Shown: in pieces, positions 1 through 8,112 of the stretch
Layout: every line of letters begins with the position of its first letter
Position numbering within the stretch: position 1 is the first letter of the stretch
NCBI GenBank assembly: GCA_012032855.1
Contig: JAAUQA010000130.1
Location: forward strand, 1 to 8,112
Direction: 5' to 3'
DNA: 8,112 nt
From: Candidatus Competibacteraceae bacterium
GTDB taxonomy: Bacteria > Pseudomonadota > Gammaproteobacteria > Competibacterales > Competibacteraceae
Notes under the pieces: model-generated
The model's database searches: none
Told to the model about the DNA's origin: nothing
Seen by the model: the letters and a program-made list of their open reading frames with translations, nothing else
Program-made: the position numbers and the translations under genes

Positions 1-244
1 ACGGCTAACGTGCTCGCCTTAACCAGGTTTGCCCGTAAGCGGCTAAGCTCCCCCTCACTGGCCTGCGGAAAGGTGGCGAACAGTTGCGCGGCAATGACCA
101 TATTTAAAATGGAATCACCCAAAACTCCAAACGTTCATTACTATGGCCAGTTGCGCTGCGATGGGTCAGCGCTTCTTCCAGTAGGCGTGGGTTGTGAAAT
201 GTATATTGCAAAGCACGGCATAAGTTGCCGACAGCAGGACTCAC
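1..244 (-). CDS. rnc: Ribonuclease III, N-terminal part, frameshifted and cut by window edge
   Basis: RNase III cleaves double-stranded RNA in rRNA processing and mRNA turnover. About the first 80 residues are present. Reading from a GTG at 244, the N-terminus ([16 protein letters not shown]) lines up in length with that of E. coli RNase III, followed by [11 protein letters not shown] and then NERLEF. The catalytic signature ERLEFLGDS is split. After codons GAG TTT the frame runs into TGG GTG and stops at TAA (104-106), while the continuation [13 protein letters not shown] and then [19 protein letters not shown] is in the -1 frame. One T is missing from a T4 run (plus-strand AAAA at 121-124); T5 would restore LEFLGDS. 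The start lies 10 bases after the DUF4845 stop, without a clear Shine-Dalgarno, so translational coupling is likely. The frameshift is either a homopolymer sequence error or a true mutation. The family identity is certain; function depends on that question. Confidence 0.88.
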
Positions 245-254
245 GGATTTAACG

Positions 255-629
255 TCACGGTTTTTCAAATTTGGCGACGATGTCCAGGTTGCCGATCAAG
301 GGGCGTCTGTCTTCGTAAATCAATTCGAGGATAATGTTGCCTCTCTCGCGTTTCATTTTGATGTCCTTTAACGTGACAACGGTGACATAATCAATATCAA
401 ATCGTGCTTGAATTGTTTTATCGATTTGAGCTCTAGACATCTTGGCGTTGGCATTTTGCTGTACATCATCAAGAATGCTCACTATCGAAGCATACTCCAG
501 ATAAATGGGGATAATCCGCATCCCAATCAACGCGGCAAAAGAAATCATGATCAGAATCAATACTACAGCGATCATGGTAATGCCACGCTGGCGACGTGTC
601 CCCGAAAAGGGATCTTTATTAATTTTCAT
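255..629 (-). CDS. DUF4845 family membrane protein, pilin-like N-terminus
   Basis: A 124-residue protein of the DUF4845 family, commonly encoded between lepB and rnc in gammaproteobacteria; its function is unknown to me. Residues 1-14 are basic ([14 protein letters not shown]). They are followed by [22 protein letters not shown] (about 16-37), a hydrophobic helix resembling the N-terminus of type IV pilin-like proteins, with a short positive leader before a Gly. It probably anchors the protein in the inner membrane, with the rest periplasmic. The C-terminal part ends in the family-typical [17 protein letters not shown]. The ATG overlaps the lepB stop as ATGA, and GGAGA lies 9 bases upstream, so translation is probably coupled to lepB. 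The gene is intact, unlike both of its neighbours. The pilin resemblance is visible; cleavage by a prepilin peptidase is only a possibility. Confidence 0.85.
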   Translation of the reverse strand: MKINKDPFSGTRRQRGITMIAVVLILIMISFAALIGMRIIPIYLEYASIVSILDDVQQNANAKMSRAQIDKTIQARFDIDYVTVVTLKDIKMKRERGNIILELIYEDRRPLIGNLDIVAKFEKP

Positions 630-1667
630 TGAATGACATCTCCAATGCGATTGCAGTGACCGTCCAATTTTATACAGTCTAAATTCATCCAGACTAAAAA
701 AGCTCTGCCGATCAGGTTCTGCTCCGGCAGTGGCCCCCAGAACCGGCTATCGCGGCTGTTATCACGATTATCACCTAACACGAAATAATGTCCCTTCGGT
801 ACTTGATATCTCCAACCGGTTATCCGTCCGGCAAAATCCCGTTGAACATTGAGCCCGGGCCAGAGGCTATTGAGCGACCAGTTTCTGCTGACTTTAATCA
901 AATGATTCGCATCTCCCAACTGTTCCGTGCGTTGCTCATAGAGATTCTCTGTTGGCTCGGCAGCGTATTTATCCTGCACTGCCGGTTCACCGTTGATATA
1001 GAGTTGTTTGTCTTGGTATTCCAGCCTGTCGTCAGGTAAACCGACGACCCGCTTGATATAAGCGACCGACGGATCTTCAGGATAGCGGAAAACGACCACA
1101 TCGCCACGTTGGGGAGTTCCCGCATCAATCATCTTGGCGTTGAGTACAGGCAGGCGGATACCGTAAGTGAATTTATTAACCAGAATAAAATCCCCCGGCA
1201 ACAAAGTCGGTTCCATGGATCCCGAGGGAATACGAAACGGTTCTACAATGAAAGAGCGTAAGACTAAAACCGCGACGATAATCGGAAAAAAAGAACGCGC
1301 CAGGTCGACGTACCAGGGCAGCTTACGTTCTATGCTGATTCGTTCGTAGGCGGTTTGGATTTTCTGTATTCTCTCGCCGCCGATGTCCACTGGGACGGAG
1401 TCCCCTTGATTGATCAGGCGTAGGTAGGCTTTCTTTAAGGTCTTATCAGAAGCGTTCGGGGTAATCCCTAAAACGTGATAGGCTTCGTTTAAAGGCAGCT
1501 TAGACAGTTGCGGAGCACTGGGGTTGTCGCTGATTATTATTGATATTCTCGTCGGATCTGGATGACGCACGGCGGGGTGCGAGAACGAAGATGTCTAACA
1601 CCCAAATACTGCCGGTAACAACAGCGAGCAAAACTAAGACGGCGGCGAAATCAAAAACCATGGGCAT
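626..1667 (-). CDS. lepB: Signal peptidase I (LepB) with a J-domain-like cytoplasmic loop; frameshifted
   Basis: LepB removes signal peptides from exported proteins at the periplasmic face of the inner membrane. The first membrane helix (FDFAAVLVLLAVVTGSIWVLD, then LAPRR) is read from ATG 1667 but that frame stops at 1500-1502. The rest lies in the +1 frame, open from 1570. Removing one base, most naturally a C from the C4 run at 1520-1523, gives 346 residues (E. coli has 324). In that numbering: helix 1 about 5-27; a DjlA-like degenerate J-domain about 60-111 lacking HPD; helix 2 about 120-138; PSGSM with nucleophile Ser150; YIKRVVGLP with catalytic Lys205; GDNRDNSRDSRFWG at about 298-311. 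All catalytic boxes are intact. An ATG at 1661 is an alternative start. If translation began only at 1570, helix 1 would be lost. The gap from lepA is 24 bases and the stop overlaps the DUF4845 start. Confidence 0.9.
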
Positions 1668-1691
1668 AACCGTTCGATTGATCAGAAACCA

Positions 1692-3527
<1,836 letters not shown>

Positions 3528-3555
3528 GTTTGGAATTGGTTGGTACGATGGCTCA

Positions 3556-3595
3556 TCTGACCGCGAAAACGAACCTCATGATTCGTTTTGTCAGA
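3556..3595 (-). promoter_or_regulatory. Long bulged hairpin in the lepA leader
   Basis: On the transcribed strand the 14-base arm TCTGACAAAACGAA is followed by an 8-base loop (TCATGAGG) and the matching arm TTCGTTTT-cgcg-GTCAGA. This gives 14 base pairs with one 4-base bulge. The inner 8 pairs are AT-rich and there is no run of T after the stem, so it is not a convincing intrinsic terminator. It lies between the candidate lepA promoter and the lepA start, where it could act as a leader RNA structure or as a DNA dyad. The base pairing is seen directly; the role is inferred. Confidence 0.45.
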
Positions 3596-3611
3596 AAATA
3601 TTCGCTGTCAT

Positions 3612-3631
3612 CCGGTGCCTACAAACACCGG
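3612..3631 (-). repeat. Perfect inverted repeat at the predicted lepA transcription start
   Basis: CCGGTG and CACCGG form a perfect 6-base inverted repeat around an 8-base spacer. It begins about 6 bases after the TATAAT box, so it coincides with the predicted transcription start. It could be an operator dyad or a stabilising 5' stem of the lepA mRNA. It has no T tract and so is not a terminator. Confidence 0.4.
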
Positions 3632-3636
3632 CGAGC

Positions 3637-3642
3637 ATTATA
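3637..3642 (-). promoter_or_regulatory. Candidate -10 box of a lepA promoter
   Basis: A consensus TATAAT lies in the gap between rseC and lepA, in the same direction as lepA, about 150 bases before its ATG. No good TTGACA-like -35 is present at 16-18 bases, so strength or activator dependence is uncertain. If used, it would let lepA-lepB-DUF4845-rnc be transcribed separately from the sigma-E operon. Confidence 0.4.
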
Positions 3643-3678
3643 CCCGCTAAATGGCCAAAGGTACGGGAGGAGAGATGA

Positions 3679-4121
3679 TTATAAGGAGGTGTGGCCTAGT
3701 ATCAAGGGTTGGAAGCGGTTATCGGCGCGAATTTGGCGGTTAAAAAACCACAACCAAACGAATCCCGCAATCAATCCCAACAAACCGAAGGTGATGATCA
3801 TGGGCTCACTGTCGAGGGGAAAAAATAAACTCGGCCCAAAACCATCCCTATAAATAATGCCAACAGAGGGACTAAATAAACAGCCAGCGAGCCTATCAAA
3901 AGCGCTTGTTCCGCGATACCGATAATGACCTCGTCACCGACTTTGAGAGGGATTTGAGTGAGCGCGTAAATATGCGTGCGGCGTTGCCCTAAAACTTTGG
4001 ATAGTGCTGCGGTACCGCAACCTTTGTTAGCACTGCACGCACTGCAACTGGTTTGCCGCTGGGTTTCTACCCAAGCATAACCTTCGCCGACAGCGACGAC
4101 CCGGGCTTTTTCCTGAATCAC
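3679..4121 (-). CDS. rseC: RseC/MucC family membrane protein; frameshifted, possibly recoded
   Basis: RseC/MucC proteins are inner-membrane modulators of the sigma-E pathway; some homologues are linked to reducing the SoxR iron-sulfur cluster. The GTG start overlaps the rseB stop (GTGA). The N-terminal cytoplasmic part has the family cysteine cluster SCSACSANKGCG (Cys26, Cys29, Cys35), then a membrane helix at about 72-97. The starting frame ends at 3798 after 107 codons. The expected second helix (ITFGLLGLIAGFVWLWFF) and tail (NRFQPLILG) follow in the -1 frame and stop at TAA 3679-3681. With one base restored, the product is 147 residues, the usual family size. The switch point is a T6C4 run (3816-3825) containing T-TTT-TTC in phase for -1 slippage. 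So it is either a homopolymer indel or, less likely, genuine recoding. The 107-residue product would lack the second helix. Confidence 0.85.
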
Positions 4122-5116
4122 GGGTTGACTTCCTGAACGTAATGTACTGAGGAAGCGATGAGTTGCACGGTGATCGCGGGAACTTCGCCGACAACCACGA
4201 CTTGATGATCGTTAACTACTGTGCCGAAAGCATTCATGGCGCCCATCCTAGAGGGGCCTTCGAGAACCGGTTCGGCACCTTGCAAGGGTTCCACAAACAC
4301 GGAAACCGTAATCAGACCGTCGCTAAATACGATGTGATTGATCGCCTGTTGGTTCGATGCACTAAGTAAGCGATTGCGCATGATTTGTTCGAATCCCGCC
4401 GGCAGTTCGGTCACTTGCCAGGGAGAGGGCGTTTGTTCAACTTCGGGGCTATTGTTGCTGTCAGAGGACAGAGTCGCAACCGTCGACGTGGGTGATGCAG
4501 GCGGTTCGGTTGGATCGATTGAATTCGTCAACTGTACGTGGGTAAACATCATTTGTTCAACCACCTGCTCTTGTTCATCCATCAGGGCGGAGCGGAGCAC
4601 TAAAGCGGTTTCTTGATCCAACCATAAGCGATAGCCGAAACGCAGCTTGTCGCGTGGTTGAATAGCAACGACTTGGGTAGTCTGGCCGGCAACGCGGTCA
4701 TGCCCTTGCATTTTGAATGCGTAGAATGATTCTAACCGATTTAGATCATGGGGTAAGGAGATGGGAAACGCCGAACGTTTGTAACGCCCACTATTGAAAA
4801 CAACCTGTTGCTGAGGCGTTAAACAGGTGACTTGGCTATTCGTTACCACGACTTCCCGCAGCGGACCGTTTAAGGAAGTCATATGCTGCCGTTCCCCTTC
4901 TATCCCGCTGTTATGTACGATGCGCATGGCTTCCAGACTCTGACCCTGTATATATACAAAGCTACCCTCATAATTCAGCGTCTTGGTGGCCTGCATCATG
5001 CGTTCCAGCCACTGTTTCGCTTCGTTGTGTTGCTCTTCGCCTACGGCCCATCCCCATTCAATGGGCCACAACACAATGGTCAAAACCGCGCAATGCCATA
5101 GCTTCAGCCGGGTCAT
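4118..5116 (-). CDS. rseB: RseB/MucB, periplasmic regulator of the sigma-E anti-sigma factor
   Basis: RseB binds the periplasmic part of RseA, shields it from site-1 proteolysis and senses off-pathway lipopolysaccharide or lipoprotein. From ATG 5116 the protein has 332 residues. It starts with a signal peptide: positive n-region MTRLK, hydrophobic core to about residue 24, and probable cleavage near WGWA/VG. A large LolA-like N-terminal domain follows (for example YEGSFVYIQGQSLEAMRIVH and LRFGYRLWLDQET). Then comes a low-complexity Pro/Ser/Thr linker (about 200-232) and the MucB/RseB C-terminal domain (from about WQVTELPAGFEQ to the end). GTG codons at 5125 and 5122 are alternative starts, the first overlapping the rseA stop. 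I prefer the ATG because of the compact signal-peptide n-region and the GGTGG just upstream. The gene is intact. Confidence 0.92.
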   Translation of the reverse strand: MTRLKLWHCAVLTIVLWPIEWGWAVGEEQHNEAKQWLERMMQATKTLNYEGSFVYIQGQSLEAMRIVHNSGIEGERQHMTSLNGPLREVVVTNSQVTCLTPQQQVVFNSGRYKRSAFPISLPHDLNRLESFYAFKMQGHDRVAGQTTQVVAIQPRDKLRFGYRLWLDQETALVLRSALMDEQEQVVEQMMFTHVQLTNSIDPTEPPASPTSTVATLSSDSNNSPEVEQTPSPWQVTELPAGFEQIMRNRLLSASNQQAINHIVFSDGLITVSVFVEPLQGAEPVLEGPSRMGAMNAFGTVVNDHQVVVVGEVPAITVQLIASSVHYVQEVNP

Positions 5117-5124
5117 AACCACCA

Positions 5125-5676
5125 CTAGCGATTGGCTTGGTAGCCGACCATACGAACATACGGCAGAACACCGTGTACGCTGTGCATGGACGCATGTTCA
5201 TTATGACTTACTAAATAAGTGTTGAGTTTTTCTTCCAATGAGGTATTGGTATTAGCAATGCCGGATTGGGAGGGGTCAGGTGAAGGAGCGGGAGATATGG
5301 GGGCTGTTGCTGCCACAAGCGAAGGTTCGGATGTAACTTCGAATGGAGCCAGCTGGAACCCGGCGAAAGCGACTAACGCTACGGAAGCAGCCAATGCAAA
5401 CCCAGTGACGGGTTTATTCCAGGTGGACTGTTTAGCTAACCCATAAGTGTGTAGTGGTGGATCGGCAGAAATAGCCTGGTTGATGCGTTCAACCAAGTCG
5501 AGATCAATGATGTCGGGAATATTGTTTTTTAGCGTGTCGCTGATCAGGTGATAACGCTGCCAGCGGGCCTGTAGATCAGCATCTTTGGTCAGGCGGCGCA
5601 TCGCCATTTCGACTTCAGGCAGTGCGCATTCACTGTCCATCAATGCAGAGAGTTGTTCAACCATTTTATCCGCCAT
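5125..5676 (-). CDS. rseA: RseA/MucA, transmembrane anti-sigma-E factor
   Basis: RseA holds the sigma factor inactive at the inner membrane and is destroyed by stepwise proteolysis under envelope stress. The protein has 183 residues. The cytoplasmic sigma-binding domain is about 1-70 and begins with the family hallmark EQLSALMDSE. A membrane helix lies at about 90-110 (VTGFALAASVALVAFAGFQL). A Pro/Ser-rich periplasmic linker follows (SPAPSPDPSQ), then the RseA C-terminal motif with YLVSHNEHAS and GVLPYVRMVGY. The ATG at 5676 is chosen over an in-frame GTG at 5688 because GGAAAGAG sits at proper spacing before it and the N-terminus then matches the family. The gene starts 21 bases after the rpoE stop and ends against rseB. 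It appears intact. Confidence 0.93.
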   Translation of the reverse strand: MADKMVEQLSALMDSECALPEVEMAMRRLTKDADLQARWQRYHLISDTLKNNIPDIIDLDLVERINQAISADPPLHTYGLAKQSTWNKPVTGFALAASVALVAFAGFQLAPFEVTSEPSLVAATAPISPAPSPDPSQSGIANTNTSLEEKLNTYLVSHNEHASMHSVHGVLPYVRMVGYQANR

Positions 5677-5697
5677 GACTCTTTCCACTAAACGAGT

Positions 5698-6273
5698 TCA
5701 CTCCAATAATGGACGTAGTTTCGTGTCGATCGATTCACGTGCTCTGAAGATACGAGAACGCACCGTACCGATCGGACACCCCATGGTCTGGGCGATCTCT
5801 TCATAGCTCATGCCTTCCAATTCACGCAAGGTTATGGCTGTACGCAGATCTTCTGGCAGCTCCTCAATCGCCCGAAATACTGTCGCTTCAATTTCGTCTT
5901 TCAGCAATACGCGCTCCGGCGTTTCATACTCCTTCAGAAAAGTCTGTCCATCGTATTGTTCAGCTTCTTGCGCATCAATATCCGACCCCGGTGGGCGACG
6001 TCCCTGGGCCACCAAGTAATTTTTGGCCGTATTGATGGCAATCCGATAGAGCCAAGTGTAAAAAGCACTTTCTCCACGGAAGCTGGGTAAGGCGCGGTAA
6101 GCTTTGAGAAAAGCCTCTTGAGCGACATCCAGCGCCTCACTAGGGTCATTAACATAGCGGGAAATCAATTTGACGATCTTGAGTTGGTATTTGCGTACCA
6201 AAACGTCAAATGCGCTTTTATCCCCCTTTTGTACCCTGTGGACCAGTTCGCGGTCTATATTGCGTTCGCCCAT
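5698..6273 (-). CDS. rpoE: Extracytoplasmic-function sigma factor RpoE/AlgU
   Basis: This sigma factor directs RNA polymerase to envelope-stress promoters and is held by RseA. At 191 residues it equals E. coli RpoE in length and is very similar throughout. Region 2 (about 25-92) includes [19 protein letters not shown] and then [18 protein letters not shown], followed by the family-typical [14 protein letters not shown]. Region 4 (about 133-186) includes [20 protein letters not shown] and a helix-turn-helix with [15 protein letters not shown]. The ATG is preceded by AGGAGAGG at a somewhat long spacing, and the N-terminus ([18 protein letters not shown]) matches the family start. It is the first gene of the stress operon, divergent from nadB, with a candidate self-dependent promoter upstream. 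Intact. Confidence 0.97.
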   Translation of the reverse strand: MGERNIDRELVHRVQKGDKSAFDVLVRKYQLKIVKLISRYVNDPSEALDVAQEAFLKAYRALPSFRGESAFYTWLYRIAINTAKNYLVAQGRRPPGSDIDAQEAEQYDGQTFLKEYETPERVLLKDEIEATVFRAIEELPEDLRTAITLRELEGMSYEEIAQTMGCPIGTVRSRIFRARESIDTKLRPLLE

Positions 6274-6325
6274 CCGGGCTGGCCTCTCCTGACTCTAACG
6301 GCAAGTTCCATGCGATTTCTTTGGG

Positions 6326-6352
6326 GTAGACACAAGCCCGAATCATTAGTTC
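6326..6352 (-). promoter_or_regulatory. Candidate sigma-E-dependent promoter of the rpoE operon
   Basis: On the minus strand GAACTA (6347-6352) and TCTAC (6326-6330) are separated by 16 bases. This resembles the known sigma-E/AlgU consensus, GAACTT with TCTGA or TCTAA at about 16-17 bases. Transcription would begin near 6320, giving a leader of about 47 bases before the rpoE ATG. rpoE operons are commonly autoregulated this way. The match is good but not perfect. Confidence 0.5.
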
Positions 6353-6390
6353 GCATGACGGTGATGAACGAGTCGGTTATATTGCAAAAA

Positions 6391-6396
6391 TTGACA
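6391..6396 (+). promoter_or_regulatory. Possible -35 element for nadB
   Basis: A perfect TTGACA lies 63 bases before the nadB ATG in the correct direction. At 17-19 bases downstream there is no recognisable -10 hexamer (the stretch is GGTTCTTT). An AT-rich TTTATTTAA lies slightly too far away. The call is weak and rests on one box only. Confidence 0.25.
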
Positions 6397-6459
6397 TATC
6401 TCATGCCGGAGCGGGTTCTTTATTTAACCATAACCTATTCGTGGAACTACTCACAAGCT

Positions 6460-8112
6460 ATGACGAACACCTTTTCCCATAATGTAAGTGATGTGTTAGT
6501 GGTTGGCAGCGGCGCGGCAGGCTTAAGTTTGGCATTGCGTCTCGCGGGTGTTGCCCGTATCACCGTGCTCGCTAAAGGAACGCTTTCGGAGGGCAGCACT
6601 TACTATGCCCAGGGCGGTATCTCAGCCGTGTTGGATGCCGAAGATTCCCTTGAGTCGCACGTTAAGGATACCCTAGTGGCCGGGGCTGGTCTATGCCATA
6701 CCGATAGCGTGCGCTTCACAGTAGAACATGCACGGGAATCCATTGACTGGTTAATTCAACATGGCGTGGCTTTCACCACCGAAGCCCGTACCGATGGCTC
6801 GGTGGATTATCATCTGACTCGCGAGGGGGGGCACAGCCATCGTCGCGTGATTCATTCAGCTGACTCCACAGGCCATGCTATTCAGACCAACTTGGAAGAA
6901 CGCGCTCGGCAGCATCCCAACATCGTGCTCTGTGATCATCACAGTGCCATCGATCTGATTAGCGCGGGTAAAGTGAGCCTACCCGGTAATCGCTGTCTAG
7001 GTGTATATGTTCTGAATCAACAGACTGGGGAGGTAGAGGTATTTTCAGCCCGCTTCGTGGTATTGGCCAGTGGCGGGGCCAGCCGGGTCTACCTCTATTC
7101 GAGCAACCCGGACGGCTCAACGGGCGACGGTATCGCGATGGCCTGGCGAGCCGGTTGCCGGGTGGCCAACATGGAATTTATGCAATTTCACCCTACTTGC
7201 CTCTATCACCCTCAAGCCAAATCGTTCTTAGTGACCGAGGCGGTACGTGGCGAAGGCGGCCATTTACAATTGCCCAATGGCAGTCGCTTCATGGAGCAGT
7301 TCGATCCGCGCCTGGAACTCGCGCCACGCGACATTGTGGCGCGAGCGATCGATCATGAAATGAAACGCTTAGGTATCCCTTGCGTCTATCTGGACATTAG
7401 TCACAGGTCGGCGGAGTTTGTCCGTGCGCACTTCCCAACTGTCTACGCCAAATGTCTCGAATATGGCTTCGACATGACTCAGGAACCGCTACCGGTGGTT
7501 CCTGCTGCTCACTACACTTGCGGTGGCGTAATGACCGATTTGCGGGGCCGTACCGACATGGAGGGCTTGTATGCTATAGGCGAAGTGGCGTTTACCGGGT
7601 TGCATGGCGCTAATCGCATGGCGAGCAATTCCCTGTTGGAGTGCTTCGTGTTCGCCAAATCAGCGAGCGACGATATCAGCCAGTGTTTAAATCGTGCTGC
7701 AGCACCCATATCGTTACCGGAATGGGATGAGAGTCGCGTGACGGATTCCGATGAAGAAGTGTTAGTGGCCCATAATTGGCAGGAATTGCGTCGTTTCATG
7801 TGGGACTACGTCGGTATTGTGCGTACCGATAAGCGGTTAAGGCGGGCTAAAAGCCGAGTGAATTTGCTGTTGCATGAAATTGAGGAATATTACGGACATT
7901 TCCGGATCAGTGCTGATCTTATAGAATTACGTAATTTAGCGTTGGTGTCGGATCTAATCATTCGCAGTGCTATGGCTCGCAAAGAAAGCCGAGGATTGCA
8001 TTATACGTTGGATTACCCTGTGGCCGATGTGGCCTTGCCTCCTAAAGATACAATATTGGTGCCGGCTAATTTTGCAGGTAATGAGTTATTGCCGATCTGG
8101 AGAAATACTTAA
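6460..8112 (+). CDS. nadB: L-aspartate oxidase (NadB), first step of NAD synthesis
   Basis: NadB is a cytoplasmic FAD enzyme that oxidises L-aspartate to iminoaspartate, which NadA condenses to quinolinate for NAD. The protein has 550 residues (E. coli 540). It has the N-terminal FAD dinucleotide motif [17 protein letters not shown] (14-30), [14 protein letters not shown] (44-57), [10 protein letters not shown] (120-129) and the substrate-site residues His244 (FHPTCLYHP), Arg290 ([15 protein letters not shown]) and His351 ([10 protein letters not shown]). These three fall at the same numbers as the active-site residues known from E. coli. The [11 protein letters not shown] segment and the C-terminal helical domain are also present. 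ATG 6460 is chosen because the GSGAAG motif then sits at the usual distance from the N-terminus. The frame stays open upstream to 6118, but that stretch overlaps rpoE and shows no family similarity. No clear ribosome binding site precedes the ATG. The stop TAA is the last codon of the window. Intact. Confidence 0.97.
   Translation: MTNTFSHNVSDVLVVGSGAAGLSLALRLAGVARITVLAKGTLSEGSTYYAQGGISAVLDAEDSLESHVKDTLVAGAGLCHTDSVRFTVEHARESIDWLIQHGVAFTTEARTDGSVDYHLTREGGHSHRRVIHSADSTGHAIQTNLEERARQHPNIVLCDHHSAIDLISAGKVSLPGNRCLGVYVLNQQTGEVEVFSARFVVLASGGASRVYLYSSNPDGSTGDGIAMAWRAGCRVANMEFMQFHPTCLYHPQAKSFLVTEAVRGEGGHLQLPNGSRFMEQFDPRLELAPRDIVARAIDHEMKRLGIPCVYLDISHRSAEFVRAHFPTVYAKCLEYGFDMTQEPLPVVPAAHYTCGGVMTDLRGRTDMEGLYAIGEVAFTGLHGANRMASNSLLECFVFAKSASDDISQCLNRAAAPISLPEWDESRVTDSDEEVLVAHNWQELRRFMWDYVGIVRTDKRLRRAKSRVNLLLHEIEEYYGHFRISADLIELRNLALVSDLIIRSAMARKESRGLHYTLDYPVADVALPPKDTILVPANFAGNELLPIWRNT

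Noticed and set aside
118..124. Programmed -1 frameshifting in rnc.
   Set aside because: The site reads G TTT TGG, which is not an X XXY YYZ heptamer, and the split falls inside a catalytic motif where recoding would be very unusual.
10..252. An 80-codon plus-strand frame at the window start.
   Set aside because: It is the antisense shadow of rnc; the minus strand encodes clear RNase III motifs throughout.
3566..3589. The AAAACGAA/TTCGTTTT inverted repeat as an intrinsic terminator of the rpoE operon.
   Set aside because: The stem is AT-rich, the T residues are inside the stem and no U-tract follows on either strand. It also lies 90 bases past the rseC stop and downstream of the lepA -10 box.
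6303..6309. A perfect sigma-E -35 heptamer GGAACTT on the minus strand, 30 bases before rpoE.
   Set aside because: At 15-17 bases downstream the sequence is GAGGCC-like, with no TCTGA or TCTAA element, and the start would fall almost at the rpoE ATG. The site at 6326-6352 is better.
6118..6459. The nadB frame stays open for 114 codons upstream of ATG 6460, with several in-frame ATG codons.
   Set aside because: The stretch overlaps the 5' end of rpoE on the other strand, resembles no NadB N-terminus, and the FAD motif is already at the normal distance from ATG 6460.

Overview
The window is a gammaproteobacterial chromosome segment outside the Enterobacterales pattern, with mid-range GC (roughly 50% by eye). 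It carries the extracytoplasmic-stress locus rpoE-rseA-rseB-rseC (the algU-mucABC equivalent), followed on the same strand by lepA, lepB, a DUF4845 gene and the start of rnc. This order is familiar from Pseudomonas-type and related genomes, but no mucD/degP-type protease gene lies between rseC and lepA. nadB is divergent from rpoE and ends exactly at the window edge. I cannot assign a genus; no mobile elements, tRNAs, rRNAs or CRISPR arrays are visible.

Layout, in transcription order. On the minus strand, rpoE (6273-5698), rseA (5676-5125), rseB (5116-4118) and rseC (4121-3679) are tightly packed. RpoE is the stress sigma factor, RseA the membrane anti-sigma factor, RseB its periplasmic protector and RseC a membrane modulator. 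A candidate sigma-E-type promoter upstream of rpoE suggests autoregulation. A 192-base gap follows, with a TATAAT box and two inverted repeats that would form a structured leader for lepA. Then come lepA (3486-1692, EF4 GTPase), lepB (1667-626, signal peptidase I), DUF4845 (629-255) and rnc (244 to beyond base 1). On the plus strand is nadB (6460-8112, L-aspartate oxidase, NAD synthesis).

Two things stand out. First, four of the nine genes (rseC, lepA, lepB, rnc) each carry one single-nucleotide frameshift. In every case conserved sequence continues in a neighbouring frame and restoring one base gives a normal-length protein, or for rnc a normal conserved motif. No other disabling change is seen. 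Indel errors in the sequence are the simplest explanation; recent gene decay or recoding are alternatives. The rseC case sits exactly on a T-TTT-TTC slippery heptamer in the correct phase for -1 frameshifting. Second, LepB appears to hold a degenerate DjlA-like J-domain, lacking the HPD motif, in its cytoplasmic loop between the two membrane helices. This is the most novel-looking protein feature here.
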